Shown here piece by piece: positions 9,412 through 16,254 of a stretch of 33,178 bases of DNA (its first letter is position 1; the number at the start of each line of letters is the position of its first letter). Source of the DNA: Clostridia bacterium. GTDB taxonomy: Bacteria; Bacillota; Clostridia; UBA1212; UBA1255. The position numbers were made by a program, and so were the translations under genes. The notes beneath the pieces are model-generated. The model made no database searches. It was not told the DNA's origin and was given only the letters and a program-made list of their open reading frames with translations. Location: NCBI GenBank assembly GCA_017508875.1, contig JAFWQX010000182.1, positions 1 through 33,178 on the forward strand, in the 5' to 3' direction.

Positions 9412-9436
9412 GTATGGCGGCAATACGCCTCCATAC
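9412..9436 (-). promoter_or_regulatory. Stable hairpin in the leader just upstream of DAHP synthase
   Basis: A 10-bp stem with one mismatch (GTATGG-A-GGC paired with GCC-G-CCATAC on the minus strand) closes a 5-nt loop, 38 nt before the DAHP synthase start codon. It is followed by GATCAAATGCGTATTTTGC. Part of its 3' arm (ATACG) can instead pair with CGTAT at about 9397-9401. It could act as a terminator-like or RBS-proximal structure in attenuation, but it lacks a good U-tract. Confidence 0.5.
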
Positions 9437-9497
9437 AGCCCTTACGGACAATTATTTTTTGTAATATGGAAAGTTCCGGCGTACCGGGTGCCGGATG

Positions 9498-9545
9498 AAA
9501 GAAAAAGAAATCAGAACTTCCGCCATCGCCAGTTACGCGCGGAAA
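9498..9545 (-). promoter_or_regulatory. Terminator-like hairpin overlapping the end of the leader peptide
   Basis: In RNA sense, TTTCCGC (9545-9539) can pair with GCGGAAG (9523-9517) around a 15-nt loop that contains both Trp codons. The stem is followed by a U-rich tract (TTCTGATTTCTTTTTCTTTC, 9516-9497). The same GGCGGAA strand can instead pair with TTCCGCC at 9657-9651 near the transcript start, and GGAAGTTC can pair with GAACTTTCC at 9476-9468. These pairings exclude one another, as expected of an attenuator. Which form terminates was not computed. Confidence 0.5.
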
Positions 9546-9609
9546 CGGCAAAATAGAATGCAGAATATACGGCTTTGCTTACGTAAGCGTTCCGGTCAAT
9601 ATTCAGCAT
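9511..9609 (-). CDS. Leader peptide rich in Tyr, Phe and Trp codons (probable attenuator peptide)
   Basis: A 32-codon ORF begins 56 nt after the predicted transcription start of the aromatic operon, with GAGGG 8 nt before the ATG. Eight of its 32 residues are aromatic: Tyr at 9, 15 and 19, Phe at 18, 20 and 32, and Trp at 27 and 29. The core AYVSKAVYSAFYF is followed by NWRWRKF and a TGA stop. Clustered codons for exactly the three end products of the downstream pathway are the hallmark of ribosome-mediated attenuation, as in trp and phe leader peptides. Its 3' end overlaps alternative RNA hairpins. An ATG two codons earlier lies too close to the ribosome binding site. I know of no described leader combining all three residues ahead of a complete aro operon, but cannot exclude one. 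Confidence 0.8.
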   Translation of the reverse strand: MLNIDRNAYVSKAVYSAFYFAVSARNWRWRKF

Positions 9610-9671
9610 CAACATCACCCTCGTTCTGCGTGTAAATTATGCGGGAACCTGGCGGAACCTGCATTGAGTGC

Positions 9672-9700
9672 ATTTTAACAGCTATTGACGGCCCCGTCAA
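9672..9700 (-). promoter_or_regulatory. Sigma-A-type promoter of the aromatic operon
   Basis: On the minus strand, TTGACG (9700-9695) and TAAAAT (9677-9672) are separated by exactly 17 bp. The predicted start is near 9665, giving a leader of about 290 nt before DAHP synthase that contains the leader peptide and hairpins. No T-box core or tRNA-binding signature was recognised in the leader. Confidence 0.8.
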
Positions 9701-9759
9701 GCAGTTTTTTTAAAAAGTTACTATTTTCTCCGCGGTATGATACGCTTCGGTACGAAATT

Positions 9760-9791
9760 GCAAAATAAAACCGCGGTCTTCCGGCCGCGGT
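9760..9791 (-). terminator. Intrinsic terminator after the acidic-tailed membrane protein
   Basis: On the minus strand, ACCGCGG (9791-9785) and CCGCGGT (9776-9770) form a 7-bp GC-rich stem with an 8-nt loop followed by TTTATTTTG. A shorter T-run is present on the other strand, but no plus-strand gene ends here. It isolates the membrane protein gene from the aromatic operon promoter. Confidence 0.82.
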
Positions 9792-9819
9792 GTTTTATCT
9801 GAATATTAGTATCGCAGGA

Positions 9820-10347
9820 TCATTTTTTCTTAACGGTCACTTCGTCGTCATCGTCGAAATCGTCGTCGTCAAAATCGTCGTCGAAGTCGTCGTAATCGCC
9901 GTCATTTTCCTTATCCTTCTCCTTCTGCGCCGCGATCTTCGCTTTGAGCGGAGGATCGAGGTTTATAAGGAACTGGACAAAGTACAGGGCACAGAAAATA
10001 CCGACCTTTACAAACTCGTTCTTAGGCGGCGTGATGTTCACAAGGAAGAAAAGCACTCCAACGACCACGGCAGCTATAAAGATGATAGCTTTCGCCACCA
10101 CTTTAACGATAAATACCGGTTCGGAAAGTCTCCTTCTGTTATCGATCAGCGGGAACACCAGATCGATCAGCAGCACGGAAAGAAGTGCCAGCGGCATGCC
10201 TATGTATGCGACCATTACGTAATTAAGCGAACCTTTTTCGCTAACGTTCTTCCCCGGGAACACGTTAAGGTAAGCCAGCACTACGAGAACGATCGCGAGC
10301 ATGAGCACTACTGTGAAAATATCTGTAAGCAGTTTTCTTTTTTTCAT
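9820..10347 (-). CDS. Hypothetical four-helix membrane protein with poly-Asp C-terminus
   Basis: I do not recognise a family. The 175-residue protein has about four hydrophobic segments (near residues 8-30, 44-66, 78-104 and 112-130) and short loops. A highly charged C-terminal tail contains four Asp-rich clusters (such as FDDDF and DDDDFDDDDE) and ends VTVKKK. The tail is probably cytoplasmic and could bind cations or basic partners; this is inference. The chosen ATG (MKKRKL) has GGAGG 8 nt upstream; an 18-residue in-frame extension is rejected because it has no such signal. The gene has its own promoter and a strong terminator, so it is monocistronic. Confidence 0.75.
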   Translation of the reverse strand: MKKRKLLTDIFTVVLMLAIVLVVLAYLNVFPGKNVSEKGSLNYVMVAYIGMPLALLSVLLIDLVFPLIDNRRRLSEPVFIVKVVAKAIIFIAAVVVGVLFFLVNITPPKNEFVKVGIFCALYFVQFLINLDPPLKAKIAAQKEKDKENDGDYDDFDDDFDDDDFDDDDEVTVKKK

Positions 10348-10401
10348 TTGAAATACCTCCGGCATCAAAAGAATCCGGTGAAGGATATCTTTTGCGCGCA
10401 T

Positions 10402-10430
10402 ATTATACCCGAAATTTTCCGATTTGTGAA
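10402..10430 (-). promoter_or_regulatory. Sigma-A-type promoter of the acidic-tailed membrane protein
   Basis: TTCACA (10430-10425) and a perfect TATAAT (10407-10402) are spaced by 17 bp on the minus strand, about 55-60 bp upstream of the chosen start codon. Confidence 0.75.
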
Positions 10431-10481
10431 TATGTGTTTTTTATCACTTTTCGATTGGGTCCGCGAAAAATCCGGGATCGT

Positions 10482-11501
10482 TTACCACGAATAATCTCCG
10501 CTTCTCGAATCAACCGTAATACCGTACAGCGTCTTTACGAATTCACAAATTTCTCTGTGTGCATCAAAAAAGTTCTGATAGCGCGGATTCGTACAGTGTG
10601 TAAGCTCGGATTTTGGAATATTATCCATGTACGCCGCCGTAAGCATCAGCTTCCTGAGTTCGTGCTTCGCAAAGTCCGATTGGGCGTCGAGCACCGCGAC
10701 CTCCATAGCTATCCTGCTCCCGCACGGCATGATCTTGATAATATTCGGAAGATCTGCCTCTTTCGCCGCGGCGCTCAGCAGATGCTGTATCGAATGCATC
10801 GTATCCGGATAAAGCAGTTCGTCGTGCTCGGGATTTTTAAATACGATATAAAAGAAGCTGAGCCTCGAATCACCCACCTGGAGCTCTTTCCCGAGCCTTA
10901 CGCCCTGGCCGTTGAAATTTGCGGGGGCAACTCCGTCCGAAACGACGGGATCGATCACGTTGAACGCTTCGGGTCTTATTCTCCTCACTACAGGACGTGC
11001 CGGGGCGTCAATATCCGCCGGGGCAGTTCTCTGTTCTTCTGCCGCAGGCTTAGGCGCAGCCACAGGCTCCGTTCTGTTTTTAGGCGGCCTTCCGCGCCTT
11101 TTAGGCCTCGGTTCCTCCTGAGGCGCAGAGAATAGCGAGAGGGGTTCGGAAACGGCCTGAGCGCTCTCTGAAGCCCCTTCACGGGCAGGCTGAGGAGCAT
11201 CGGCTGTTTTATTCTTCGGAGGTCTTCCGCGGCGCTTGGGCTGAGCGGGAACGGTAACGCCCGGAATCACTTCGGCGCCTGTCGCCGAAGACCCGTACGC
11301 ACCCGCGTCAGATGAAGAGCGGATAACAGGGATCGCATTGTCACCGGCAAAATTCAGGCTTGACTGTACCACTTCGGTACCGAACGAATCATTGCCCGTC
11401 GGAACCGTGCGCCTGATGATAGTAGATTTCGCCACGACCGTCGGGAGCGGCCTCTTTCTTGGTCTGCCTCTCGAGCGTTTCTCTGTCAGATCTGTATCCA
11501 T
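10482..11501 (-). CDS. AT-hook protein with a degenerate LuxS-like (S-ribosylhomocysteine lyase fold) domain
   Basis: The 339-residue protein has two parts. Residues 1 to about 175 are low-complexity, Pro/Ala-rich and probably disordered, with three AT-hook-like motifs: RGRPRKR (11-17), KRRGRPPKNK (89-98) and KRRGRPPKNR (134-143). Residues about 178-325 align by eye with LuxS: PDTMHSIQHLL matches the LuxS PDTIHTLEHLL zinc motif, NIIKIMPCG matches DIISPMGC-type sequence, and a late Cys in THCTN matches the third ligand. Zinc ligands H236, H240 and C303 are kept. The catalytic Glu is Gln (Q239), the catalytic Cys position is Ser (S262, with a Cys two residues earlier), and the substrate Arg is Val (V220). 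It is therefore likely a catalytically altered or non-catalytic LuxS relative that may bind AT-rich DNA. AGGAGGG precedes the ATG by 8 nt. It follows hisS by 81 nt with no clear terminator and may be co-transcribed. Confidence 0.8.
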   Translation of the reverse strand: MDTDLTEKRSRGRPRKRPLPTVVAKSTIIRRTVPTGNDSFGTEVVQSSLNFAGDNAIPVIRSSSDAGAYGSSATGAEVIPGVTVPAQPKRRGRPPKNKTADAPQPAREGASESAQAVSEPLSLFSAPQEEPRPKRRGRPPKNRTEPVAAPKPAAEEQRTAPADIDAPARPVVRRIRPEAFNVIDPVVSDGVAPANFNGQGVRLGKELQVGDSRLSFFYIVFKNPEHDELLYPDTMHSIQHLLSAAAKEADLPNIIKIMPCGSRIAMEVAVLDAQSDFAKHELRKLMLTAAYMDNIPKSELTHCTNPRYQNFFDAHREICEFVKTLYGITVDSRSGDYSW

Positions 11502-11582
11502 AGCGTTTTCCCTCCTGTGATATTTGCCCGCGGCCTGAAGGCGCAGGCTGTAATTACGTAATTCAAATTAATCCAAACGTTC

Positions 11583-12926
11583 TTATCGTATGTTTTCAAT
11601 AAATTCATCCACGCTTCCGTATGAGTTCTGCTCACCGGTGCGCATATCCTTAACTGTTATCAATCCGGTGTCGCGCTCGTCAGAACCGAGCACCGCTGCG
11701 TACGGGATGCCCAGCTTATCCGCATAGCCGAATTTTTTACCGAGTTTTCCCTCTCCCAGATAAGTTTCGCAGGCGATCCCCGCTTTTCTCACCTTCTGTG
11801 CGATCCCGAGAGTATATTCGAGCGTATCGTCCATAGGTATGAACAGCACTTTGGAAGGCGTAGATCTGCCGTCGGCGTTAATGATCCCGGCGGCGCAAAG
11901 CTGGTAGAACAGGCGCGAAAGGCCAATGGATATTCCCACGCCCGGCAGTTTCTTTTTCGTGTAATTCGACGCAAGATCGTCGTACCTGCCGCCTGAACAG
12001 ATCGATCCGAGTTCGGGGTAACCGTTCAGTTTCGTCTCGTATACTGTCCCGGTATAATAATCCAGGCCGCGCGCGATCTTAAGATCGATGCAGTATCTGC
12101 TCTCCGGGACGCCGAACATTTTTATGTATCCGCAGACTGTTTTAAGTTCGGAAAGTCCCTCGTCAAACGAACCGCCTATGCCGCAAAGTCCCATAGCCTC
12201 TATTTTCCCGAACACTTCATCCGGGCTTCCGCTTACGGACGTGAGGGCAATTATTTTCTCCGCGGCCTCTTCGGCGACTCCCTGCGCCACGAGTTCCTCC
12301 AGAACTTTTTCCTTACCTATCTTATCGAGCTTATCCACTGTCCTGAGCGCATCCGTCGGATCATCTATACCAAGGGAGGCAAAGAACCCTCCGAGCAGTT
12401 TGCGGTTATTCAGCATAACGGTAAAATCGCCTATCTTCAGCGCTTCGAACGTAGCGTTGATCACGCTCACCAGTTCGGCGTCATTAAGTATACCTAGCGT
12501 TTCGTTTCCGATGATGTCAATATCGCATTGATAGAATTCTCTGAATCTTCCCTTCTGCGGGCGTTCTCCCCTGTACACTTTCCCGATATGGTAGCGCCTG
12601 AACGGAAATACGAGGCTGTCGTAGTGCTGGGCAACGTATCTGGCGAGCGGTACCGTGAGGTCGAATCTCATAGCCATATCCGTATCGCCTTTTTCGAAGC
12701 GGTACACCTGTTTAGCTGTATCTCCGCCGCTCTTTGCAAGCAGCACCTGCGATTTTTCAAGCACGGGCGTATCCAGCGGAATAAATCCGTAGCTTTCAAA
12801 AGATGCGCGGATCAGATCCTGCATTCTTGTAAAGAGCATCTGCTCTTTGGGCAGAAATTCCTGAAAACCAGCTAAAATTGAAGGTTCTATTATATTTCTT
12901 GCGTTATTATTTACATCGTCAGACAT
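11583..12926 (-). CDS. hisS: Histidyl-tRNA synthetase
   Basis: This class II aminoacyl-tRNA synthetase charges tRNA-His in the cytoplasm. The 447-residue protein shows the motif 2 region (YRGERPQKGRFREFYQCD), the HisA histidine-binding motif RGLDYYTGTVYE, the motif 3 region GVGISIGLSRL and a C-terminal anticodon-binding domain (VLFIPM through the end). The usual N-terminal GxxD motif reads AGFQEFLP. GGAGGAG precedes the ATG. No T-box leader is present; the 5' region is short and has a plain sigma-A promoter. Confidence 0.96.
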   Translation of the reverse strand: MSDDVNNNARNIIEPSILAGFQEFLPKEQMLFTRMQDLIRASFESYGFIPLDTPVLEKSQVLLAKSGGDTAKQVYRFEKGDTDMAMRFDLTVPLARYVAQHYDSLVFPFRRYHIGKVYRGERPQKGRFREFYQCDIDIIGNETLGILNDAELVSVINATFEALKIGDFTVMLNNRKLLGGFFASLGIDDPTDALRTVDKLDKIGKEKVLEELVAQGVAEEAAEKIIALTSVSGSPDEVFGKIEAMGLCGIGGSFDEGLSELKTVCGYIKMFGVPESRYCIDLKIARGLDYYTGTVYETKLNGYPELGSICSGGRYDDLASNYTKKKLPGVGISIGLSRLFYQLCAAGIINADGRSTPSKVLFIPMDDTLEYTLGIAQKVRKAGIACETYLGEGKLGKKFGYADKLGIPYAAVLGSDERDTGLITVKDMRTGEQNSYGSVDEFIENIR

Positions 12927-12968
12927 ATTCTCCTCCGTATAAATGCATGTATCTCAAGCACTCAATGT

Positions 12969-12998
12969 ATATTACAACAAAAAGCAGGGGGTTGTCAA
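12969..12998 (-). promoter_or_regulatory. Sigma-A-type promoter of hisS with upstream A-tracts
   Basis: A perfect TTGACA (12998-12993) is followed after 18 bp by TAATAT (12974-12969) on the minus strand. Upstream, between 13019 and 13070, lie several A-tracts on this strand, including two identical 12-mers (GCAA plus eight T on the plus strand, 13021-13044). They could act as an UP-element or curved DNA. Confidence 0.65.
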
Positions 12999-13079
12999 TA
13001 TTTTTACGCTATTCCGCGGGGCAATTTTTTTTGCAATTTTTTTTGCGGTTTTTCCGGCAATTTTTGCAAAATCTCCGGT

Positions 13080-13108
13080 TTGTTTTTTTCTCCTTTTTCT
13101 GGTAAAAT
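13080..13108 (+). promoter_or_regulatory. Possible promoter of the alpha/beta hydrolase
   Basis: TTGTTT (13080-13085) and TAAAAT (13103-13108) are 17 bp apart within a T-rich tract, about 105 bp before the start codon. The -35 match is weak. Confidence 0.4.
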
Positions 13109-13212
13109 ATACCGCGAAAATATTGCCGCGATATCACCTTTGATTTTGTCAATTGTCCGCGCTCTCAGAAAGGCGCGGCGCCAAAGAAAAGCGGGCGGCC
13201 GGAGGAATAAAA

Positions 13213-14247
13213 ATGGAAGAAAAACGAATTATTGACAGCAAAAAAGCAGAAGAGATCAAAGCGCGATTTCAGCAAATTATTGTCCCCGAAGATAACTATG
13301 CGGCCGTGATGGACGATACCGTCCTGCCCTTCCTGCAAAAGCGCCGCGAGGACAGGAAGCTGGCCGTCGAATACGCGAAGTCCCTGCATATCGTACGCTA
13401 CACCTCGGACCCCGAAAATCCGGGCGGCGCGGCTAACGGAACGGTCTTTATCGTCCACGGCTTTACCGAAACTACCGAAAAATACCGCGAGCTTGCATAT
13501 TACCTTTTGAATTTCGGATATGACGTCGTAATATTCGATCAGCGCGGTCACGGTTTTTCATACCGCGAAGTCGAGGATATGCAGCTTACGCACATAGATA
13601 AATTCAGCACCTACGTCTCGGATCTCGAGGCGGTTATCGCGAGCGAACTTCCGCAAAGCCGAAAGCCCTGCTTCCTGTACGCACATTCGATGGGCGGAGC
13701 AGTCGCAGGGCTTTACCTTGAGAAGAATTATGATCAACCGTTTGCAAAAGCGGTACTGAGTTCGCCGATGATCGCGCCGGAGCGCGGAGGTTTTCCGCTC
13801 TGGGTCTCCAAAGCGATGGCGGGCACGTTTATCGCGTTCGGTCAAAAGAAGAAACGTCTGTTCCTGTCGAAGGCGCCGGAGGGGCGGGAATCTTTCGAAG
13901 AAGCGGCGTCAAATTCCGCTGCCCGCTTCGAATATTATCAGGACGTTAAGCAAAGCGCCCCCGAGTACTCGAACAACGGTCCGAGCTACGCATGGACGAT
14001 GGAATCGCTTAAGGTGACCGGGAAGCTTTTGAAGAAAGGCGAGCCCGAAAAGATCCGCATACCTGTCCTGCTGTTCGTTGCCGACGGAGACACGACAGTG
14101 GTAAAAGACGATATCGTGAAGATGGCGGAGCGCATCCCTTCAGGAATTCTCGAGCGCGTATCGAACTGCCGCCATGAGATCTATTACGGGCCGAACGCAG
14201 TGCTTGAAGATTATATTCCGCGGCTCATATCATTCCTCTCAGAATGA
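13213..14247 (+). CDS. Alpha/beta hydrolase, lysophospholipase/monoacylglycerol lipase type
   Basis: This serine hydrolase of the PldB/Hydrolase_4 group has 344 residues, no signal peptide and no membrane segment, so it is probably cytoplasmic. It has HGFTETTEKY for the oxyanion region (82-91), DQRGHGFS, the nucleophile elbow AHSMGG (S159), and a GxxD acid at D293 with the catalytic H321 in CRHEI. Its natural substrate, a lipid ester or other ester, cannot be told from sequence. The start is at GGAGGAATAAAAATG; an upstream in-frame ATG 20 codons earlier has no ribosome binding site. It ends only 7 bp from the convergent xylA stop. Confidence 0.88.
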   Translation: MEEKRIIDSKKAEEIKARFQQIIVPEDNYAAVMDDTVLPFLQKRREDRKLAVEYAKSLHIVRYTSDPENPGGAANGTVFIVHGFTETTEKYRELAYYLLNFGYDVVIFDQRGHGFSYREVEDMQLTHIDKFSTYVSDLEAVIASELPQSRKPCFLYAHSMGGAVAGLYLEKNYDQPFAKAVLSSPMIAPERGGFPLWVSKAMAGTFIAFGQKKKRLFLSKAPEGRESFEEAASNSAARFEYYQDVKQSAPEYSNNGPSYAWTMESLKVTGKLLKKGEPEKIRIPVLLFVADGDTTVVKDDIVKMAERIPSGILERVSNCRHEIYYGPNAVLEDYIPRLISFLSE

Positions 14248-14254
14248 CATCTGA

Positions 14255-15580
14255 TCATTTGCACCCGTAGATCTTATCATTGACCACGTGCTCCAGATAC
14301 TCCTGGCGGCCGCTGCGGACCGTTGACAGCACGTCTCCGCGCATCAGCGCATATTCGGAAAGCTCTTCCATCGTTGCCGCACCGTCGCGTATCTTCTTCC
14401 CTATTCCGGTGTTCCACGATGCGTAGCGGTCGTTTACGAACGCGTCAAGTTCGCCGTCCTTAATTATCTTTTCCGCGGCCAGAAGTCCGTGCGCGAACGT
14501 ATCCATTCCGAGGATATATCCGTCGATCATATCGTCGAGCGAGCAGGAACCGCGCCGTATTTTCGCGTCAAAGTTAAGACCGCCGTTGGTGAAGCCGCCG
14601 GCTTTTATTACTTCGAGCATGCACAGCGTCGCCTCATACACGTCGAACGGAAATTCGTCCGTATCCCAGCCCAGAAGCATGTCGCCCTGGTTCGCGTCGA
14701 TGGATCCGAACACGCCGTTTATGCGCGCAGTCGCCAGTTCGTGGCGGAACGTGTGCCCGGCGAGCGTAGCGTGGTTCGCCTCAATGTTCAGTTTGAAATC
14801 TTTAAGCAGGTCGTATTTTCTAAGGAATCCGATAACGGTAGCGGCGTCAAAATCATACTGGTGTTTCGTGGGTTCCTTCGGCTTCGGCTCGATATAGAAA
14901 TCTCCCTTGAAACCGATCTTCCGGCCGTACTCGACCGCCATTGACAGCAGTCTGGCCATATTCTCCTGCTCGAGCGCCATATCGGTATTGAGCAGCGTCT
15001 CGTATCCTTCGCGGCCGCCCCAGAAAACGTAGCCGTTTCCGCCGAGTTTAACGGTTACTTCCAGCGCCTTTTTCACCTGCGCAGCTGCAAATGCGAATAC
15101 GTCTGCAGACGGCGCAGTACCCGCGCCGTGCATATAACGCGGATTATTGAAAAGATTTGCGGTTCCCCAAAGGAGCTTCTTCCCGTTTTTCGCCATGACG
15201 CCGCCGAGGTAGTCGCTGAGTTCGTCAAGGTTCCGGTTCGTATCGGCAAGTGTTTTACCTTCCGGGGCAATATCTCTGTCGTGGAAGCAGTAGTAGTCGA
15301 GGTCAACGACGTTCATGAATTCGGCCGCGGCGTCTGCTTTGTTTTTGTATATTTCTATCGGGTCAGTGCCGCCGAAAGATTTGTTCAGCACGCCTGTTCC
15401 GAACATATCCGCGCTTTCCGCGACGAACGTGTGCCAGTATGACGCGGCGAACTTCAGCTGCTCGCGCATCGTTTTACCAAGAACGATCCTGTACGGATCG
15501 TACCAGTGGAAAGCTCTTTCTCCCTGACTGCACCCGTCAATATTTTTGTACGTGATTTTTTCCGAATTGAAGTACTTCAT
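14255..15580 (-). CDS. xylA: Xylose isomerase
   Basis: This interconverts D-xylose and D-xylulose (and slowly D-glucose and D-fructose) using two divalent metals. The 441-residue protein is a class II enzyme of usual length. Catalytic H100 and D103 are in YYCFHDRD, metal ligand E231 and K233 in [17 protein letters not shown], and the substrate pocket in [15 protein letters not shown]. The start MKYFNSE has GGAG 9 nt upstream; the much longer open frame upstream crosses the promoter and ygjV and is not coding. No xylulokinase or xylose transporter lies in the window, but the gene sits near a glycan-degradation locus. Confidence 0.97.
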   Translation of the reverse strand: MKYFNSEKITYKNIDGCSQGERAFHWYDPYRIVLGKTMREQLKFAASYWHTFVAESADMFGTGVLNKSFGGTDPIEIYKNKADAAAEFMNVVDLDYYCFHDRDIAPEGKTLADTNRNLDELSDYLGGVMAKNGKKLLWGTANLFNNPRYMHGAGTAPSADVFAFAAAQVKKALEVTVKLGGNGYVFWGGREGYETLLNTDMALEQENMARLLSMAVEYGRKIGFKGDFYIEPKPKEPTKHQYDFDAATVIGFLRKYDLLKDFKLNIEANHATLAGHTFRHELATARINGVFGSIDANQGDMLLGWDTDEFPFDVYEATLCMLEVIKAGGFTNGGLNFDAKIRRGSCSLDDMIDGYILGMDTFAHGLLAAEKIIKDGELDAFVNDRYASWNTGIGKKIRDGAATMEELSEYALMRGDVLSTVRSGRQEYLEHVVNDKIYGCK

Positions 15581-15613
15581 TCTAGGCATCTCCGTTTCTG
15601 AAAGTATAGTGTA

Positions 15614-15642
15614 ATTATAGCCTAAAAGCGACAGGATGTCGA
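15614..15642 (-). promoter_or_regulatory. Sigma-A-type promoter of xylA
   Basis: TCGACA (15642-15637) and a perfect TATAAT (15619-15614) are 17 bp apart, about 34 bp upstream of the start codon. A homopurine/homopyrimidine tract (15642-15699) with repeated GAGGcGGAAAAA-like units lies immediately upstream. No XylR-like operator palindrome was recognised. Confidence 0.75.
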
Positions 15643-15699
15643 GTGAAAAAAGAGGAAAAAGAGGCGGAAAAAGAGGCTGAAAGATGTAGAAAAAGGGCC
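15642..15699. repeat. Homopurine imperfect repeat tract
   Basis: The plus strand reads almost entirely A and G, with imperfect units such as GAGGAAAAA, GAGGCGGAAAAA and GAGGCTGAAAG. It fills the gap between the ygjV stop and the xylA promoter. Confidence 0.6.
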
Positions 15700-15705
15700 T
15701 GAGAG

Positions 15706-16254
15706 TTATCCGCGTTTTCGAACTGCAGCCAGCCGTACGTAGTACACTGCAATCGAGATAATATTGAAAGATTCCACTATCATTCCGGCAATGGAAAAGC
15801 GGAATATCCCGTACACGAGCCACGCGGGAGATACGACCGTAAGCTGCGCTATCCGTATCACGTTTGAGTTCTCGGTCCACATACTGCCCAGGCAGAGGAA
15901 ATTGCCGACGACAGGCAGCAACGCCACGATATCGCCCGAAGAAACGGTAAACACTGCAAGCACCGCCATTGCCGCTCCGATTATTGACAGCACGACCGGG
16001 CTCTTTAGCCGCGGAAACTTTGCGCTTAGCATAATGACGACCCTGAACACCAGTCCGAGCGCGTTCTGCGCCATTCCGGAAAAAGCCCCGGCGTCTCCGC
16101 CGATGCCCAGAAACAAATAATGCAGCAGAAAGAAAGAGCACGAGCCGATCTGAAGCGCAAATAACATGCGGCTGTTTTTAAACTGAAAAGAAAGGACGAT
16201 GAGCGCCATCGCCACGAAGCCCAGGATCTGGCCGGTTATAGTAAGGGCATTCAT
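15706..16254 (-). CDS. YgjV-type integral membrane protein
   Basis: The 182-residue protein has about six hydrophobic helices and matches the pattern of the YgjV family (bacterial inner membrane protein), including [20 protein letters not shown] near the N-terminus, an LFLG loop and an NVIRIAQ region before the last helices. The family function is not established. Its start overlaps the stop of the PIG-L deacetylase gene (ATGA), so the two are translationally coupled. A role at the envelope related to the deacetylase is only inferred. Confidence 0.8.
   Translation of the reverse strand: MNALTITGQILGFVAMALIVLSFQFKNSRMLFALQIGSCSFFLLHYLFLGIGGDAGAFSGMAQNALGLVFRVVIMLSAKFPRLKSPVVLSIIGAAMAVLAVFTVSSGDIVALLPVVGNFLCLGSMWTENSNVIRIAQLTVVSPAWLVYGIFRFSIAGMIVESFNIISIAVYYVRLAAVRKRG

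Noticed and set aside
9374..9665. T-box riboswitch upstream of DAHP synthase
   Set aside because: No T-box core (TGGNACCGCG type) or matching specifier loop was found; a translated leader ORF explains the region better.
11521..11582. Terminator between hisS and the AT-hook gene
   Set aside because: A GCCTG/CAGGC stem exists but no T-run follows, and the 12-bp palindrome at 11552-11563 is too AT-rich to judge.
15581..16141. N-terminal extension of the xylose isomerase frame to a 628-residue protein
   Set aside because: It crosses the xylA promoter and lies antisense-frame over ygjV; the enzyme starts at MKYFNSE with its own ribosome binding site and normal length.
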